Part shown: positions 44,271 through 54,415 of the stretch, piece after piece
Layout of the letters: the number at the start of each line of letters is the position of its first letter
Position numbering within the stretch: the first letter of the stretch is position 1
NCBI RefSeq assembly: GCF_035974275.1
Contig: NZ_CP142422.1
Location: 3,906,001 to 3,970,000, forward strand
Reading direction: 5' to 3'
DNA length: 64,000 bases
Source of the DNA: Chryseobacterium sp. MYb264
GTDB lineage: Bacteria > Bacteroidota > Bacteroidia > Flavobacteriales > Weeksellaceae
Position numbers and translations under genes: made by a program
The notes under the pieces: model-generated
The model's database searches: none
Told to the model about the DNA's origin: nothing
The model's input: only the letters and a program-made list of their open reading frames with translations

Positions 44271-45286
44271 ATGGTGGCAAAAGTTCTTACATCTCAACTT
44301 TATAAGGTTGTTTTCGCAGTTTTTGTGTTAACAGCGCCATGGTTGTTTTCACAATCCAAAAAAGACACGGTAAAGGAGAAAAGCATTCTTCCGGTTACGA
44401 TTTATAAAAAGAATTTTAAAGAGATCCTTCCTGCGCAAACGCTTTCTGGAGAACAACTGGAAAGGCTCAACAGTCAGTCGGTGGCCGATGCGCTGAGGTA
44501 TTTTTCAGGAGTTCAGATCAAAGATTACGGTGGAATAGGTGGTTTGAAAACCATTAATGTTAGAAGCCTTGGAAGCCAGCATGTAGGTGTATTCTATGAC
44601 GGGATACAGCTGGGAAATGCTCAAAACGGGCTGGTAGATTTGGGAAGATATTCCTTAGATGATCTGGAAGAAATTTCTTTGTATAACGGTCAGAAAAGCG
44701 AAATTTTTCAATCGGCAAAAGACTTCGGCTCATCAGGTTCAATTTACTTGCAGCCTAAAACACCTTCTTTTAAGGGGAATAAAAAGACAAATTTTGTCAT
44801 AAGACTGAAAAATGCTTCTATTGACTTATTTAATCCATCTTTTCGTTTAGAACAAAAATTATCGCAAAAGATTTCTGCAAGTTTTAGTTCTGAGTTTTTG
44901 CAAAGTGATGGTGTTTACAGATATCGCTATGCCAAAAAGTTTCCCGACGGAGAGCAGGCGTATGATACGATTGCTAAAAGGCAGGATTCGGATTTGAGGG
45001 CGAAACGTTTTGAAACATCCATCAACGGGAATTTAAATAATGGGAACTGGAACGTTCGTGGTTATGGATATATTTCTAATCGTGGCTTACCTGGTTCTAT
45101 AGTTAACGGGCGTTTTGACGCAAGAGGTTCCAGAATGGTGGATGAAAATTATTTTGTGCAGGCTCATCTAAGAAAAAAGCTATTTCCAAAACTGGAGACT
45201 CAGCTGAAAGCGAAATTTGCATACGATTATACCCGTTTTCTGGATACCGTTCAGTCACAGTTGATCAAGTATTCAGATAATACTTA
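44271..45286 (+). pseudogene. BtuB-like TonB-dependent receptor, 5' part (IS-disrupted)
   Basis: The first 338 residues of a TonB-dependent outer-membrane receptor: signal peptide, plug domain (SVADALRYFSGVQIKDYGG, INVRSLGSQHVGVFYDGIQL, LGRYSLDDLEEISLYNGQKS) and the first barrel strands. It ends SDNT and a stop formed at the IS edge. Removing the IS and one TACTTA restores ...SDNT-YIQKEF in frame with the part at 46755, giving a 676-residue protein, the size of vitamin B12 receptors. The riboswitch names the ligand as a corrinoid. As it stands the receptor is broken. Confidence 0.88.
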
Positions 45287-46754
45287 GTCGCTCCTTAAAA
45301 AGCTGTTTTTTGACTTTGAAAATTATATTTGCCTAAAAAGATTCGGAGAACAAGTTCGAGCCAAAGAAGAATTTGTTGTTTGATTTGATTCAATCTCATC
45401 TTCAAATTGTATCCAATCCCTGCTAATAATGCATTATTAATATCTCCAGCCACTCCTTTCAGGAAGTTTAATCCTAAGGAGTGGTTTCTTTTTAAATGAG
45501 AGATACAAGGTTCTATGGCTGCTCTTGCCCGGAATCTTAATCTGGCTACTTGTTGCCCATATTTTGTTTTTTCTTTTTTTGCGGGAAGCAAAATTGCTGT
45601 TCCTTCCACTTCTTTGATTCCTTTAAATCCTCTGTCTGTAGTGGCTTTCGTAGGTCTTGTTCCGCCAACGGATTTTCTTACCCTCTCACTCTGTGCCAAT
45701 GATTCTTCAAGAGTTTTACTATCGTGAGGATTGCCAGAAAATCTCTTTACCGAGCTGATGATCCCTGTTTTCCGACCTCTTACTACTGCTACTTTTGTCC
45801 CAAACTCGTATGCTTTTCCCGATTTTCCTTTCGCAATACACGCAACTTGTGGCTCGTGAAGACTGTAAATTTTATCTTTCGTGGTACGTTCTTGGGTGAG
45901 TGCTTTAAGGTAAATTTTAAAAACGTCTTCGTAGCCTTTCAAAACATCTTTAGGAAGTTTTCTTTCCAATTCCCGAAGAACTCTTTTACCAATCGTCCTG
46001 AGCTTTTTCCTCGCCATTTTTGCCTTCTTCTGTCTTCTGGGATGATGTCCAAAAAAAGCGTCCCGCAATAATTGTTTGCTCACTCTTCTGTAGCTTTGTC
46101 TTTGTACAACGCTCTCTTTTTCTGCTATTTTTCTACAATTGTCGATTACTTTTTTTGCTAATTTGGCATCGGTAGGAAAGGTAATGTTCTTCTCCTGAAC
46201 CGTCGTATCTACCTGAACTTCATCTTCTGTTTTGGCTTTGGGATGGAGAGAAACGCTTTGTCCCAAAAGAAATTCCAAACCCTTATCTCCAATTCTTTTT
46301 CTGAAGTGTACAAAATTGCTCGGATCGAAAGGCTGCTCTGTCTGGAAAAAGGTTTCTCCGGTAAAATATTGCCAATACGCATTCTCAATCCATCTCTCTA
46401 TTACACTTTCATCACTTTCTTTAAACATTTCCTTGAGCAAAAGCATTCCTGCTATTTTACGGATAGCAATAGAAGGTCTTCCGTTTTCTGAAAATAATTT
46501 CTCAAACTCTGACTCCATTTTATCCCAGGAAATCTCCCCAGCTAATTTTACCACCGGATGCTCCATATTAATAAGCTCCGTAAGCCTGGTCTTGAATAAA
46601 TTCTGCTGTAAATCCTCTCTTATTTTGCCTAACATTTTGCCACTTTTTATATCCTAAAAATACAATTTATTGCAATTTTTTACAACGATTTTTTACGAAA
46701 TATAAGTGCATAAAAACTGATAATCAAAATATTACTTGGTTTTTAAGGAATGAC
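45287..46754 (-). mobile_element. IS5-like insertion sequence, copy 2 (1468 bp)
   Basis: Same element as at 17296, inverted. Ends GTCGCTCC and GGAATGAC; flanked by the direct repeat TACTTA (45281-45286, 46755-46760), the reverse complement of the TAAGTA at copy 1. Differs from copy 1 by one base in a homopolymer. Inserted in the btuB-like gene. Confidence 0.93.
45295..46635 (-). CDS. IS5-family-like DDE transposase (copy 2)
   Basis: 446 residues, identical to the transposase at 17414, with the same DDE candidates (VDTTVQEKNI, TTDRGFKG, AIEPCISHLKRNH). The gene runs against the receptor it interrupts, so IS transcription would not favour the downstream B12 genes. Confidence 0.92.
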   Translation of the reverse strand: MLGKIREDLQQNLFKTRLTELINMEHPVVKLAGEISWDKMESEFEKLFSENGRPSIAIRKIAGMLLLKEMFKESDESVIERWIENAYWQYFTGETFFQTEQPFDPSNFVHFRKRIGDKGLEFLLGQSVSLHPKAKTEDEVQVDTTVQEKNITFPTDAKLAKKVIDNCRKIAEKESVVQRQSYRRVSKQLLRDAFFGHHPRRQKKAKMARKKLRTIGKRVLRELERKLPKDVLKGYEDVFKIYLKALTQERTTKDKIYSLHEPQVACIAKGKSGKAYEFGTKVAVVRGRKTGIISSVKRFSGNPHDSKTLEESLAQSERVRKSVGGTRPTKATTDRGFKGIKEVEGTAILLPAKKEKTKYGQQVARLRFRARAAIEPCISHLKRNHSLGLNFLKGVAGDINNALLAGIGYNLKMRLNQIKQQILLWLELVLRIFLGKYNFQSQKTAF

Positions 46755-47775
46755 TACTTATATTCAAAAAGAGTTTTATATTTCATCATCCAATTTATAT
46801 TCTATTACTCCTAATTGGGATTTGAGTGTGAGCGGTGACTTCCAGTATAATCATCTGGATGCTGATTTAATCAATTTTACCTATCCTACTCGTTATACCT
46901 CACTTGTGGCATTGGCAACCACCTATCAATGGGAGAGGTTTAAATTTTTAGGAAGTATTTTAGGAACATTTGTGCAGGAGAAAGTTGAATTAAATTCGAA
47001 ATCTCCAGATAAAAGAGAGTGGACACCCGCATTATTTTTGAGCTATCAGCCTGCAATAATTCCTGAACTTACCCTTAGAGCTTTCTATAAAAGAATTTTC
47101 CGAATGCCCACCTTCAATGATCTGTACTATACGAGTATAGGGAATACCTACTTAAAACCTGAATATACCAATCAATACAATATCGGTTTTACCTATCAAA
47201 AATCTTTTAGTAAGGCAATTCTTCAAAATTTGTATGTGAAGGTAGATGGCTATTACAATAAAGTAGAAGATAAAATCATTGCTGCGCCCAACGGAAGCAT
47301 GTTTCGATGGCTGATGATGAATCTTGGGTTGGTGGAGATTATTGGAACTGATGTAAATGTACAGGCAGAATTGCAAGCAGGAAATGTACTCTTAAAACCT
47401 TTATTGTCTTATACTTACCAAAGTGCAAAAGATATGAGTGATCCTGAAGATAGTTTTTATAAACATCAAATTCCTTACACGCCTTGGCATAGCGGAACTT
47501 TCACCTTAATGGCAGATTATAAAGATTGGAGTTTTAATTACAGTGCAATGTATGTAGGAAAAAGGTATGATGGGAATCAGGATAATATCAAGGTTAATGA
47601 AGTGCAGCCTTGGTATACCCATGATCTTTCGGTTCAGAAGAAGTTTAATTGGCATAGGCAGCAATTTAAGGTAAGCCTTGAAGTGAATAATGTTTTTAAT
47701 CAATATTATGATGTGGTTATTAATTATCCCATGCCTGGAAGAAATTTTAAACTTATTTTAAATTATACACTATGA
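46755..47775 (+). pseudogene. BtuB-like receptor, 3' part
   Basis: The rest of the barrel: YIQKEFYISSSNLYSITPNW, FKFLGSILGTFVQEKVE, FYKRIFRMPTFNDLYYTSIG (a strand pattern typical of TonB receptors) and the C-terminal ending NFKLILNYTL with the final aromatic/hydrophobic strand. The ATG at 46750 straddles the IS end and has no signal peptide behind it, so this part cannot reach the outer membrane alone. Its stop overlaps the start of the next gene by four bases (ATGA). Confidence 0.88.
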
Positions 47776-48908
47776 AAAAGCTAAACTTTTTTCTATTGTT
47801 TTCAATATTTATTCTTCTTATTTCATGTCGTACAGATGAAATTATAGTACGTGCTGAGGTAGAAGAAGGTCTTGCGAAACCTGAAAATACAGCCATTAAA
47901 GGTTTTTATGTATTGAATGAAGGGAATATGGGAAGTAATAAATGCACCCTGGATTTTTTTGATTATTCCACGGGGACCTATCACAGAAATATCTATGCAG
48001 AAATCAATCCAAATGTGGTGAAAGAGCTTGGAGACGTAGGAAATGATATTCAGATCTATGGCGGTAAAATGTATGTGATCGTGAATGTTTCTAATAAAAT
48101 TGAAGTACTGGATGCCAAAACAGCAAAACGTATTAAGACAATCCCGTTGCAGAATTGCAGATACATCACTTTCAAAGATGGAAAAGCCTATGCAAGCAGC
48201 TATGCGGGTCCTGTAGATATTAATCCTAATGCTCCGAAAGGTAAGGTAGTGGAAATAGATACCGTTTCACTGTCTGTCCAGCGACAGGTGACCGTAGGTT
48301 ATCAGCCAGAGGAAATGCAGATTGTGGGGAATCAGCTTTTCGTGGCCAATTCGGGAGGGTATATGGTTCCAAATTATGATAAAACGGTTTCTGTAATTGA
48401 TTTGAATTCGTTCACAGAAACCAAGAAAATAGATGTTGCTATTAACCTTCATCGCTTGAAGAAAGACAGTTATGGAGATCTGTATGTAAGCTCCAGAGGT
48501 GATTATTATACAGTTCCTTCTACTTTATTTTTAATAGATGCAACAACAGGAAGTATAAAAAAAGATTTTCACCTCTCTGTAAGTGAAATGACGATTGTGA
48601 ATGATAAATTGTATTTCTACGGAAACGAATTTAATTACAATACCCATACTTATAAAAAGTCTTTCGGAATAATAGATGTGAAGACCGAACAAATTATTTC
48701 CACCCAAATTATCGATCAGGAATATATAGATGCCATCAAAACACCCTACGGAATTGCCGTGAATCCTATTACAGAAGATATTTATATAACGGATGCCCGA
48801 AATTATGTTTCTATAGGATATGTCTACTGTTTTGATAAAAACGGAAAATTCAAATGGAAAACAGAGGGCGGAAATATTCCGGCGCACTTTGCTTTTTTGT
48901 ATAAATAA
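47772..48908 (+). CDS. BtuG-like beta-propeller lipoprotein
   Basis: A 378-residue lipoprotein (lipobox LLISCRTD) with YncE/DUF5074-like propeller blades: GFYVLNEGNMGSNKCTLDFF, IYGGKMYVIVNVSNKIEVLD, VGYQPEEMQIVGNQLFVANS, TYGIAV-like PYGIAVNPITEDIYITDA. In Bacteroides, surface propellers of this sort (BtuG) bind B12 tightly and pass it to BtuB. Position directly behind a B12-riboswitch receptor gene, with four-base overlap, supports the same role here. Binding itself is inferred. Confidence 0.8.
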   Translation: MKKLNFFLLFSIFILLISCRTDEIIVRAEVEEGLAKPENTAIKGFYVLNEGNMGSNKCTLDFFDYSTGTYHRNIYAEINPNVVKELGDVGNDIQIYGGKMYVIVNVSNKIEVLDAKTAKRIKTIPLQNCRYITFKDGKAYASSYAGPVDINPNAPKGKVVEIDTVSLSVQRQVTVGYQPEEMQIVGNQLFVANSGGYMVPNYDKTVSVIDLNSFTETKKIDVAINLHRLKKDSYGDLYVSSRGDYYTVPSTLFLIDATTGSIKKDFHLSVSEMTIVNDKLYFYGNEFNYNTHTYKKSFGIIDVKTEQIISTQIIDQEYIDAIKTPYGIAVNPITEDIYITDARNYVSIGYVYCFDKNGKFKWKTEGGNIPAHFAFLYK

Positions 48909-48922
48909 TTAAATCCTTAACA

Positions 48923-50110
48923 ATGAAGAACAATTACTTTAAATATATAAAAATCTCACTTTTATCCGTATTGTTTATAGGAATTTCGGCCTGTAAAAGT
49001 GATGACGACGATTTTACTTTTAATGGTCTTGAAGAATCGTATTCTATTGACCGTTTTAAAGTCCTGAGTATTCCTACAAACGTATCAGCAAACGTAACAT
49101 GGAGTATTAATGATTCTATTATTTCACAAAATTCAGAGCTGGAATTTATCAGTCCGACTGTTGATACCTATCCTTTAACGCTGAAAGTTGAAAGGAATGG
49201 CAATATTCAGACTTATAAATCAAAAATCATCGTCAACCAAGAGACCGGAAATTATAGCAAATATATTTCTAAGGTTTTAGATTTTAAACCGGCGGTCGGT
49301 CAGTTTATCAATGATATTCCGGAGTATGAAAACGGAAATAATTCGGCAGCGATGATTCAGAAAGCCAATGATTATCTCGTGGGAGGCAACTCTTCAATGG
49401 TTACCCTTGGTGGCTACGGCGGATATGTGGTGTTCGGATTCGATCATACGATTCCCAATATGAATGGCAGAGATTTTAAAGTGCTGGGAAATGCTTTTTT
49501 TGCCAACGGATCTACAGACCGCGCAGGATCTTGCGAGCCGGGAATCATCATGGTGGCTTATGATAAAAATAAAAACGGCAAGCCGGACGATAATGAATGG
49601 TACGAAATTGCAGGAAGCGAATATTTTAAAAATACAACAACAAAAGACTATACAATAACTTACTTCAAACCCAATAGTAATAAAGTTCCGGTTCCGGGGA
49701 ATGAGTATTGGCAAACCGATGTGGAGTACATCAAATGGGAGGATAATAAGGGGAATTCTGGATTTAAAACAAAGAATACCTTCCATAGCCAAAGCTATTA
49801 TCCGTTATGGCTTTCTGATCAATCTTACGGTTTTTCAGGAACCAGACTTCAGGATAATTTTCACGACCAAAGTGGAAGCGGAACGTATTGGGTAGGAAAA
49901 TCCTACGATTTTGGATATGCAGACAATGCTCCGAACAATGACGAAGCCTCCAATATCGATATTTCCTGGGCGGTAGACCGAAACGGGAAATATGTAAAAC
50001 TTCCGGGAGTCGATTTTGTGAAAGTATATACCGGTGTCAATCAGGAAGCAGGATGGCTGGGCGAAGTTTCTACGGAAGTTGCCGGAGCGTATGATTTACA
50101 TCTCAAATAA
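48923..50110 (+). CDS. Surface lipoprotein of the cobalamin operon
   Basis: A 395-residue lipoprotein (lipobox GISACKSDDDD) with a PKD-like beta domain (about 30-105: ANVTWSINDSIISQNSELEF) and a larger domain with AMIQKANDYLVGGNSSMVTL, GGYGGYVVFGFDHTIPN, FFANGSTDRAGSCEPGIIMV and DNEWYEIAGSEY. Proteins of this make-up occur next to BtuB/BtuG in Bacteroidetes B12 loci. A role in capturing corrinoids or their carriers is likely but not shown. Confidence 0.65.
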   Translation: MKNNYFKYIKISLLSVLFIGISACKSDDDDFTFNGLEESYSIDRFKVLSIPTNVSANVTWSINDSIISQNSELEFISPTVDTYPLTLKVERNGNIQTYKSKIIVNQETGNYSKYISKVLDFKPAVGQFINDIPEYENGNNSAAMIQKANDYLVGGNSSMVTLGGYGGYVVFGFDHTIPNMNGRDFKVLGNAFFANGSTDRAGSCEPGIIMVAYDKNKNGKPDDNEWYEIAGSEYFKNTTTKDYTITYFKPNSNKVPVPGNEYWQTDVEYIKWEDNKGNSGFKTKNTFHSQSYYPLWLSDQSYGFSGTRLQDNFHDQSGSGTYWVGKSYDFGYADNAPNNDEASNIDISWAVDRNGKYVKLPGVDFVKVYTGVNQEAGWLGEVSTEVAGAYDLHLK

Positions 50111-50140
50111 ATTTAATATTATCTCTAAAATTAAATAAAA

Positions 50141-52420
50141 ATGAAAAAGTTTTATCTTTTTACATTGCTTTTTCTGTTTGCATGCTTTACCAATGCGCAG
50201 ATAAAAGTACAGGGTGTGCCCCGAAATGACCTTCCGCAGAATTTAGCTGCGCAAAGTCAGAACCTTACCACTACCACTTTGCCGTTTTCTGATATCCAAT
50301 ATTGGGTAGGAACCGGAACCAACGAAGCCGCTTTGGTGGTTCAGTGGAATGATAATAAAAATCCTGATGCCTTGGTATGGGGGTTCAGATGGAATGGTAC
50401 AGCGACAGGTGAAGATATGCTGAAAGCCATCGCGAAAGCAGATCACAGATTTTATACGTTATTGAGACAGGGAACTCAGTTTGGTACGGCTGTTGGCGGA
50501 ATTGGTTTTGATTTAAATGGAATTAATTCCAACGCATTGTACAAAAACGGAGACACGATGTATCCGTTGTATCCGTCAGATGGCATTATTAATTCTTCGG
50601 AATATGATTTTGATTCCTATACCGCGGCAGATACCAACGACCACTGGAAATCCGGCTGGACAACCGGGTATTGGTCGTATTGGGTAAAAGACGCTACTGA
50701 TACCGACTTTGGATATTCAGGATTAGGTGCTTCTAACAGACAGCTGGAAAACGGATCTTGCGATGTTTGGAATTTTTATGTTGATATGAATTCTTTCCCT
50801 ATTTCTTCTACATTAACTCCGGTTTCACCTTATGTAAATTCTACAGACTTTACCAACGGCTATTTTATTGTAAATGAAGAATGGTTCGGTCATACCAATG
50901 GTTCTGTAAATTTTGTTAATCCCAATGGAACCGTTAATTACAGAATTTACAGCAATGTGAATAATAATGAAGCTTTCGGAGCAACAACGCAATTCGGAAC
51001 AATTTACGGAGATAAATTCTATTTTGTTTCTAAACAGGCTGCTGATGGTGGCGACACACAATACGCACCAGGAGGAAGATTAGTGGTTGCCAATGCACAA
51101 ACCATGCAAAAAATTGCCAGTTTTAATACGATTGGCGGGGGAGACGGAAGGTCTTTTTTAGGCGTTAACGAACATAAAGGATATATTGGAGCTTCTAACG
51201 GAATCTATACTTTTGATATTGATAATATGCAGGTAGGGTCTCTCATTCCTACAACAGGTGGTGGAAGTGCTTATGCAGGACAGATCGGGAATATGATCAG
51301 AACTTCTCAATATGTTTTTGCCGTAAAACAGGCAGCCGGAATTTTTGTTATTGATCCTAATACAGATACCGTAATTCAGACAATTTCAGGAGCTTTCAAC
51401 TCTATTGTTCAGGCTAAAGACGGAAGTATCTGGGCAATTATGGAACAGAAACTGGTCAATATTCATCCGACAACTTTTGCAACCACAGCGTATGATATTC
51501 CCTCTACCAAATATTTTACATCTTGGGGAGCCTGGAATGCCGGGAGCTTTACGGCAAGTAAGCAAAATAATACCTTGTATTGGATCAACGGAACAGGGAG
51601 CTTCACTTCAGGAACACAGATTGTGAAGTTTGATGTAGCTACCAAAACATTCAATGAAAATTTTGCAACGATTCCTGGGCAAACAGGATCATTTCCTCAA
51701 ATTCCTTACGGAGCGGCACTGCGTGTGAATCCAACAACAGATGAATTGATTCTTAACACTACAGAATACGGTTATGGAGCTCATTATCAAAACAACTGGG
51801 TTCATACCTATAATAATACAGGAACTTTAACCAACACTTTAAAATTAAACGATTATTACTGGTTCCCGGCTGTAGTTGTTTTCCCGGATAATACAAATCC
51901 TGTAGTTGCGGCAACTTTCCCGGCTCAGATTAATGTAAACAGCGCAACATCGATCGATTTAAAAACAATCGTTACAGATGATGATAATGCCGCTGCTTCT
52001 ATTGTAAAAGCCGTAAAATCAAACAGCAATCCAAATATAGTTTCTGCGGTAATTAATTTGAATGATGAATTGGTTTTAACACCACAAGGAAACGGAACTG
52101 CTGAGGTGGTAATAAGTTTCAACTCAAACGGTAAAGTGGTAGAAAAAACGCTGACAGTGAATGCGACAAGCGGAGTTTTATCAACTGTTGAGGTGAAGAA
52201 AACTGAACTAAGCATTTACCCTAATCCTGCGACTGATATTCTGAATATCAAGACACAGGATAAGGTGGTAAATGTTTCTATTTTTGATGCATCCGGAAGA
52301 TTAGTGAATGCTAAATTCGAAAATGGGCAAGTAAATATAAGCACTCTTGCAAAAGGGATTTATATCGTAAAGATTGTTACGGATAAAGCAGTTTATCAAC
52401 AAAAACTGATGAAGAAATAA
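50141..52420 (+). CDS. DUF5074-like protein with T9SS sorting domain
   Basis: A 759-residue secreted protein: signal peptide (MKKFYLFTLLFLFACFTNAQ), an N-terminal domain (about 40-230, IQYWVGTGTNEAALVVQWND), a propeller region (GGRLVVANAQTMQKIASFNT, AIMEQKLVNIHPTTFATTAY), a cadherin-like or Ig-like segment and a type IX sorting domain (LSIYPNPATDILNIKTQDK ... GIYIVKIVTDKAVYQQKLMK). It would be exported to the surface by T9SS. Last gene of the B12 operon, before a terminator. The substrate is presumably a corrinoid; this is inferred from context. Confidence 0.75.
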   Translation: MKKFYLFTLLFLFACFTNAQIKVQGVPRNDLPQNLAAQSQNLTTTTLPFSDIQYWVGTGTNEAALVVQWNDNKNPDALVWGFRWNGTATGEDMLKAIAKADHRFYTLLRQGTQFGTAVGGIGFDLNGINSNALYKNGDTMYPLYPSDGIINSSEYDFDSYTAADTNDHWKSGWTTGYWSYWVKDATDTDFGYSGLGASNRQLENGSCDVWNFYVDMNSFPISSTLTPVSPYVNSTDFTNGYFIVNEEWFGHTNGSVNFVNPNGTVNYRIYSNVNNNEAFGATTQFGTIYGDKFYFVSKQAADGGDTQYAPGGRLVVANAQTMQKIASFNTIGGGDGRSFLGVNEHKGYIGASNGIYTFDIDNMQVGSLIPTTGGGSAYAGQIGNMIRTSQYVFAVKQAAGIFVIDPNTDTVIQTISGAFNSIVQAKDGSIWAIMEQKLVNIHPTTFATTAYDIPSTKYFTSWGAWNAGSFTASKQNNTLYWINGTGSFTSGTQIVKFDVATKTFNENFATIPGQTGSFPQIPYGAALRVNPTTDELILNTTEYGYGAHYQNNWVHTYNNTGTLTNTLKLNDYYWFPAVVVFPDNTNPVVAATFPAQINVNSATSIDLKTIVTDDDNAAASIVKAVKSNSNPNIVSAVINLNDELVLTPQGNGTAEVVISFNSNGKVVEKTLTVNATSGVLSTVEVKKTELSIYPNPATDILNIKTQDKVVNVSIFDASGRLVNAKFENGQVNISTLAKGIYIVKIVTDKAVYQQKLMKK

Positions 52421-52448
52421 TTTTTATCAGCATATTCAAGTTTGTTTT

Positions 52449-52487
52449 AGCCTTCACCTCTTGCCTGTGGTGGAGGCTATTTTTTTC
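52449..52487. terminator. Bidirectional terminator
   Basis: AGCCTTCACC and GGTGGAGGCT form a ten-base-pair stem with a T-run on the plus side, between the convergent T9SS protein and MFS genes. The MFS stop codon lies inside it. Confidence 0.85.
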
Positions 52488-53682
52488 TTCCTTTGATATT
52501 GGGTAAAAATGCTGTGATGATTCCCATCAACGGTAAAAAAGCGCAGATTTTAAAGACGTACTCAATGCTAGTATCATCGGCAACAGCTCCCAATACGGCA
52601 GATCCTATTCCTCCCATTCCAAACATAAATCCGAAGAATAATCCGGCTACCAATCCAATTTTATTAGGCATTAAGTCCGTTGCGTATACCAATATTGCTG
52701 AAAATGCCGAAGCAATGATCAGTCCGATTAAAACGGCAAAAATAATCGTCCAAAATAAAGGAAGATAAGGTAAACAAAGGGTAAATGGTGCTGCTCCCAA
52801 GATAGAGATCCAGATGATTTTTTTTCTTCCGTATCGGTCACCTAATTTTCCGCCCAAAATGGTTCCGACTGCCACAGCAGCAAGAAACAGGAAGAGGTAT
52901 AGCTGAGAATCTTTTACCGAGATATGGAATTTATCCATTAGGAAAAAGGTAAAATAATTCGTCATGGAAGCCAGATAAATATACTTTGAAAAGACTAAAG
53001 CCAATAAAATCGTTACAGAAAAAATGACCTTCTTTCGTGATAATTGTATTTCAATAATATCGCTTGGATGCTTGCCTGATTTCTTTAACGATAATCTCTC
53101 AGCATACCAGTTTCCGATTCTCCATAATACAATAATTCCGATAAATGCTGCGATGGCAAAAACTCCTACGTAACCTTGTCCCAAAGGAAGAACAATTAAA
53201 GCGACTAATAAAGGTCCGATGGCGCTTCCTGAATTTCCGCCTACCTGAAAAATCGATTGTGCCAATCCTTTTTGTCCACCGGATGCCAATTGTGCTACTC
53301 GTGAGGCTTCCGGATGAAAAACGGAAGATCCCATTCCAATCAGTGCGACGGAGATTAGAATGACATAATATTGATGTGCTGCCGCCAACAGTAATAGTCC
53401 CGCCATGGATAATCCCATCCCAATTGCCAGTGATCTCGGATTAGGCTTTTTATCGGTATAAATTCCCACAAAAGGCTGTAAAATGGATGCCGTTAATTGA
53501 AATACCAATGTGATAATTCCAATTTGAGCAAAAGATAAGCTAAATTCTCCCTTCAGAATGGGATAGAGTGAAGGAATAGTAGATTGGATCAGATCATTCA
53601 GGAAATGTGAAAAACTGATCATAAATAGGATAGGGTAGACAATTTTCGTGGTGTCAATTGTTGTTGCCTTTACATTTTCCAT
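52477..53682 (-). CDS. MFS transporter, fosmidomycin-resistance-like
   Basis: A 401-residue, 12-segment inner-membrane transporter. MFS signatures are GIYTDKKPNPRSLAIGMGLS, GGKLGDRYGRKKIIWIS and GMGSSVFHPEASRVAQLASG; the last resembles the Fsr (fosmidomycin resistance) group. Members export small molecules by proton antiport. The actual substrate is unknown. It follows a FadR-type regulator gene, with a perfect palindrome in the 58-base gap, so it is probably the regulator's target. Confidence 0.85.
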   Translation of the reverse strand: MENVKATTIDTTKIVYPILFMISFSHFLNDLIQSTIPSLYPILKGEFSLSFAQIGIITLVFQLTASILQPFVGIYTDKKPNPRSLAIGMGLSMAGLLLLAAAHQYYVILISVALIGMGSSVFHPEASRVAQLASGGQKGLAQSIFQVGGNSGSAIGPLLVALIVLPLGQGYVGVFAIAAFIGIIVLWRIGNWYAERLSLKKSGKHPSDIIEIQLSRKKVIFSVTILLALVFSKYIYLASMTNYFTFFLMDKFHISVKDSQLYLFLFLAAVAVGTILGGKLGDRYGRKKIIWISILGAAPFTLCLPYLPLFWTIIFAVLIGLIIASAFSAILVYATDLMPNKIGLVAGLFFGFMFGMGGIGSAVLGAVADDTSIEYVFKICAFLPLMGIITAFLPNIKGRKK

Positions 53683-53700
53683 AGGAATAGGGTTTTAAAA

Positions 53701-53721
53701 TTCATCAGGTCATCTGATGAA
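53701..53721. promoter_or_regulatory. Palindromic operator before the MFS gene
   Basis: TTCATCAG-GTCAT-CTGATGAA, a perfect eight-base inverted repeat containing the core TCATCTGATGA also found at 54416. Confidence 0.65.
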
Positions 53722-53740
53722 TTGGATTAAATTTTTATAA

Positions 53741-54397
53741 TTAATAAATTCGGTCAACAATTTGTTGAGCAATAAATTCGGCCTTTTCCGGGCTCTGGTT
53801 TTTAATGGCCTCATAAAGATCAGCATGTATATTCTGCGAGATTTTAAAAGGCTCCGTGTCGTTGTTATGACGATGCTCAAAGGAACTCAGGATATGCTTA
53901 CTGGCGATGATAAAGATTTCTTTCAATAAACTATTTCCGCAGGCTTTAGCGATAGAGACGTGAAAATTCACATCTGCCTCATAACATTCCAGTGCCTTTC
54001 TTTCAGTCGCTAATGTATTTCTTAGATCTAAATACATTTTTATAGTCGTCAAATCTTCTTCTGTACGATGGGTTGCCGCTTTTCCTGCAATTTTAGCATC
54101 CAGGATCGATCTTACTTCCAATACATCTTCAAGCCTTGCTTTATCCATTTGAGTTTCCAAAGATTCCTGTGCATTTTTAGAAACAACAAAAGTTCCGACG
54201 CCTTGCTGAACGCTGAGAATTCCTTTAATTAGTAAAATTTTTATCGCCTCCCGAATGCTGGAACGCCCAACTCCGTAGATTTTCATCAGCTCGGGCTCAA
54301 TCGGAAGTTTTTCTCCAATAATATAATCATCATTCAGAATTCCTTCCAACAATCTTTCGGCTACTTCTTCGGCTAAGGTCTTTCTTTGAATCTGCAT
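53741..54397 (-). CDS. GntR/FadR-family transcriptional regulator
   Basis: A 218-residue regulator: an N-terminal winged helix (EVAERLLEGILNDDYIIGEK, GVGRSSIREAIKILLIKGI, SVQQGVGTFVV) and a C-terminal FCD effector domain with metal-binding type residues (YEADVNFHVSIAKACGNSLL, then HILSSFEHRH). Such proteins are mostly repressors released by small organic acids. Palindromes with the core TCATCTGATGA lie over its own start of transcription and in front of the MFS gene, so it probably controls both. Confidence 0.88.
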   Translation of the reverse strand: MQIQRKTLAEEVAERLLEGILNDDYIIGEKLPIEPELMKIYGVGRSSIREAIKILLIKGILSVQQGVGTFVVSKNAQESLETQMDKARLEDVLEVRSILDAKIAGKAATHRTEEDLTTIKMYLDLRNTLATERKALECYEADVNFHVSIAKACGNSLLKEIFIIASKHILSSFEHRHNNDTEPFKISQNIHADLYEAIKNQSPEKAEFIAQQIVDRIY

Positions 54398-54415
54398 TGT
54401 ATTAAAAACATCATA

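Noticed and set aside
45515..46071. Plus-strand frames inside IS copy 2 (same as minus-strand frames in copy 1)
   Set aside because: They are antisense to the transposase and repeat only because the IS repeats.
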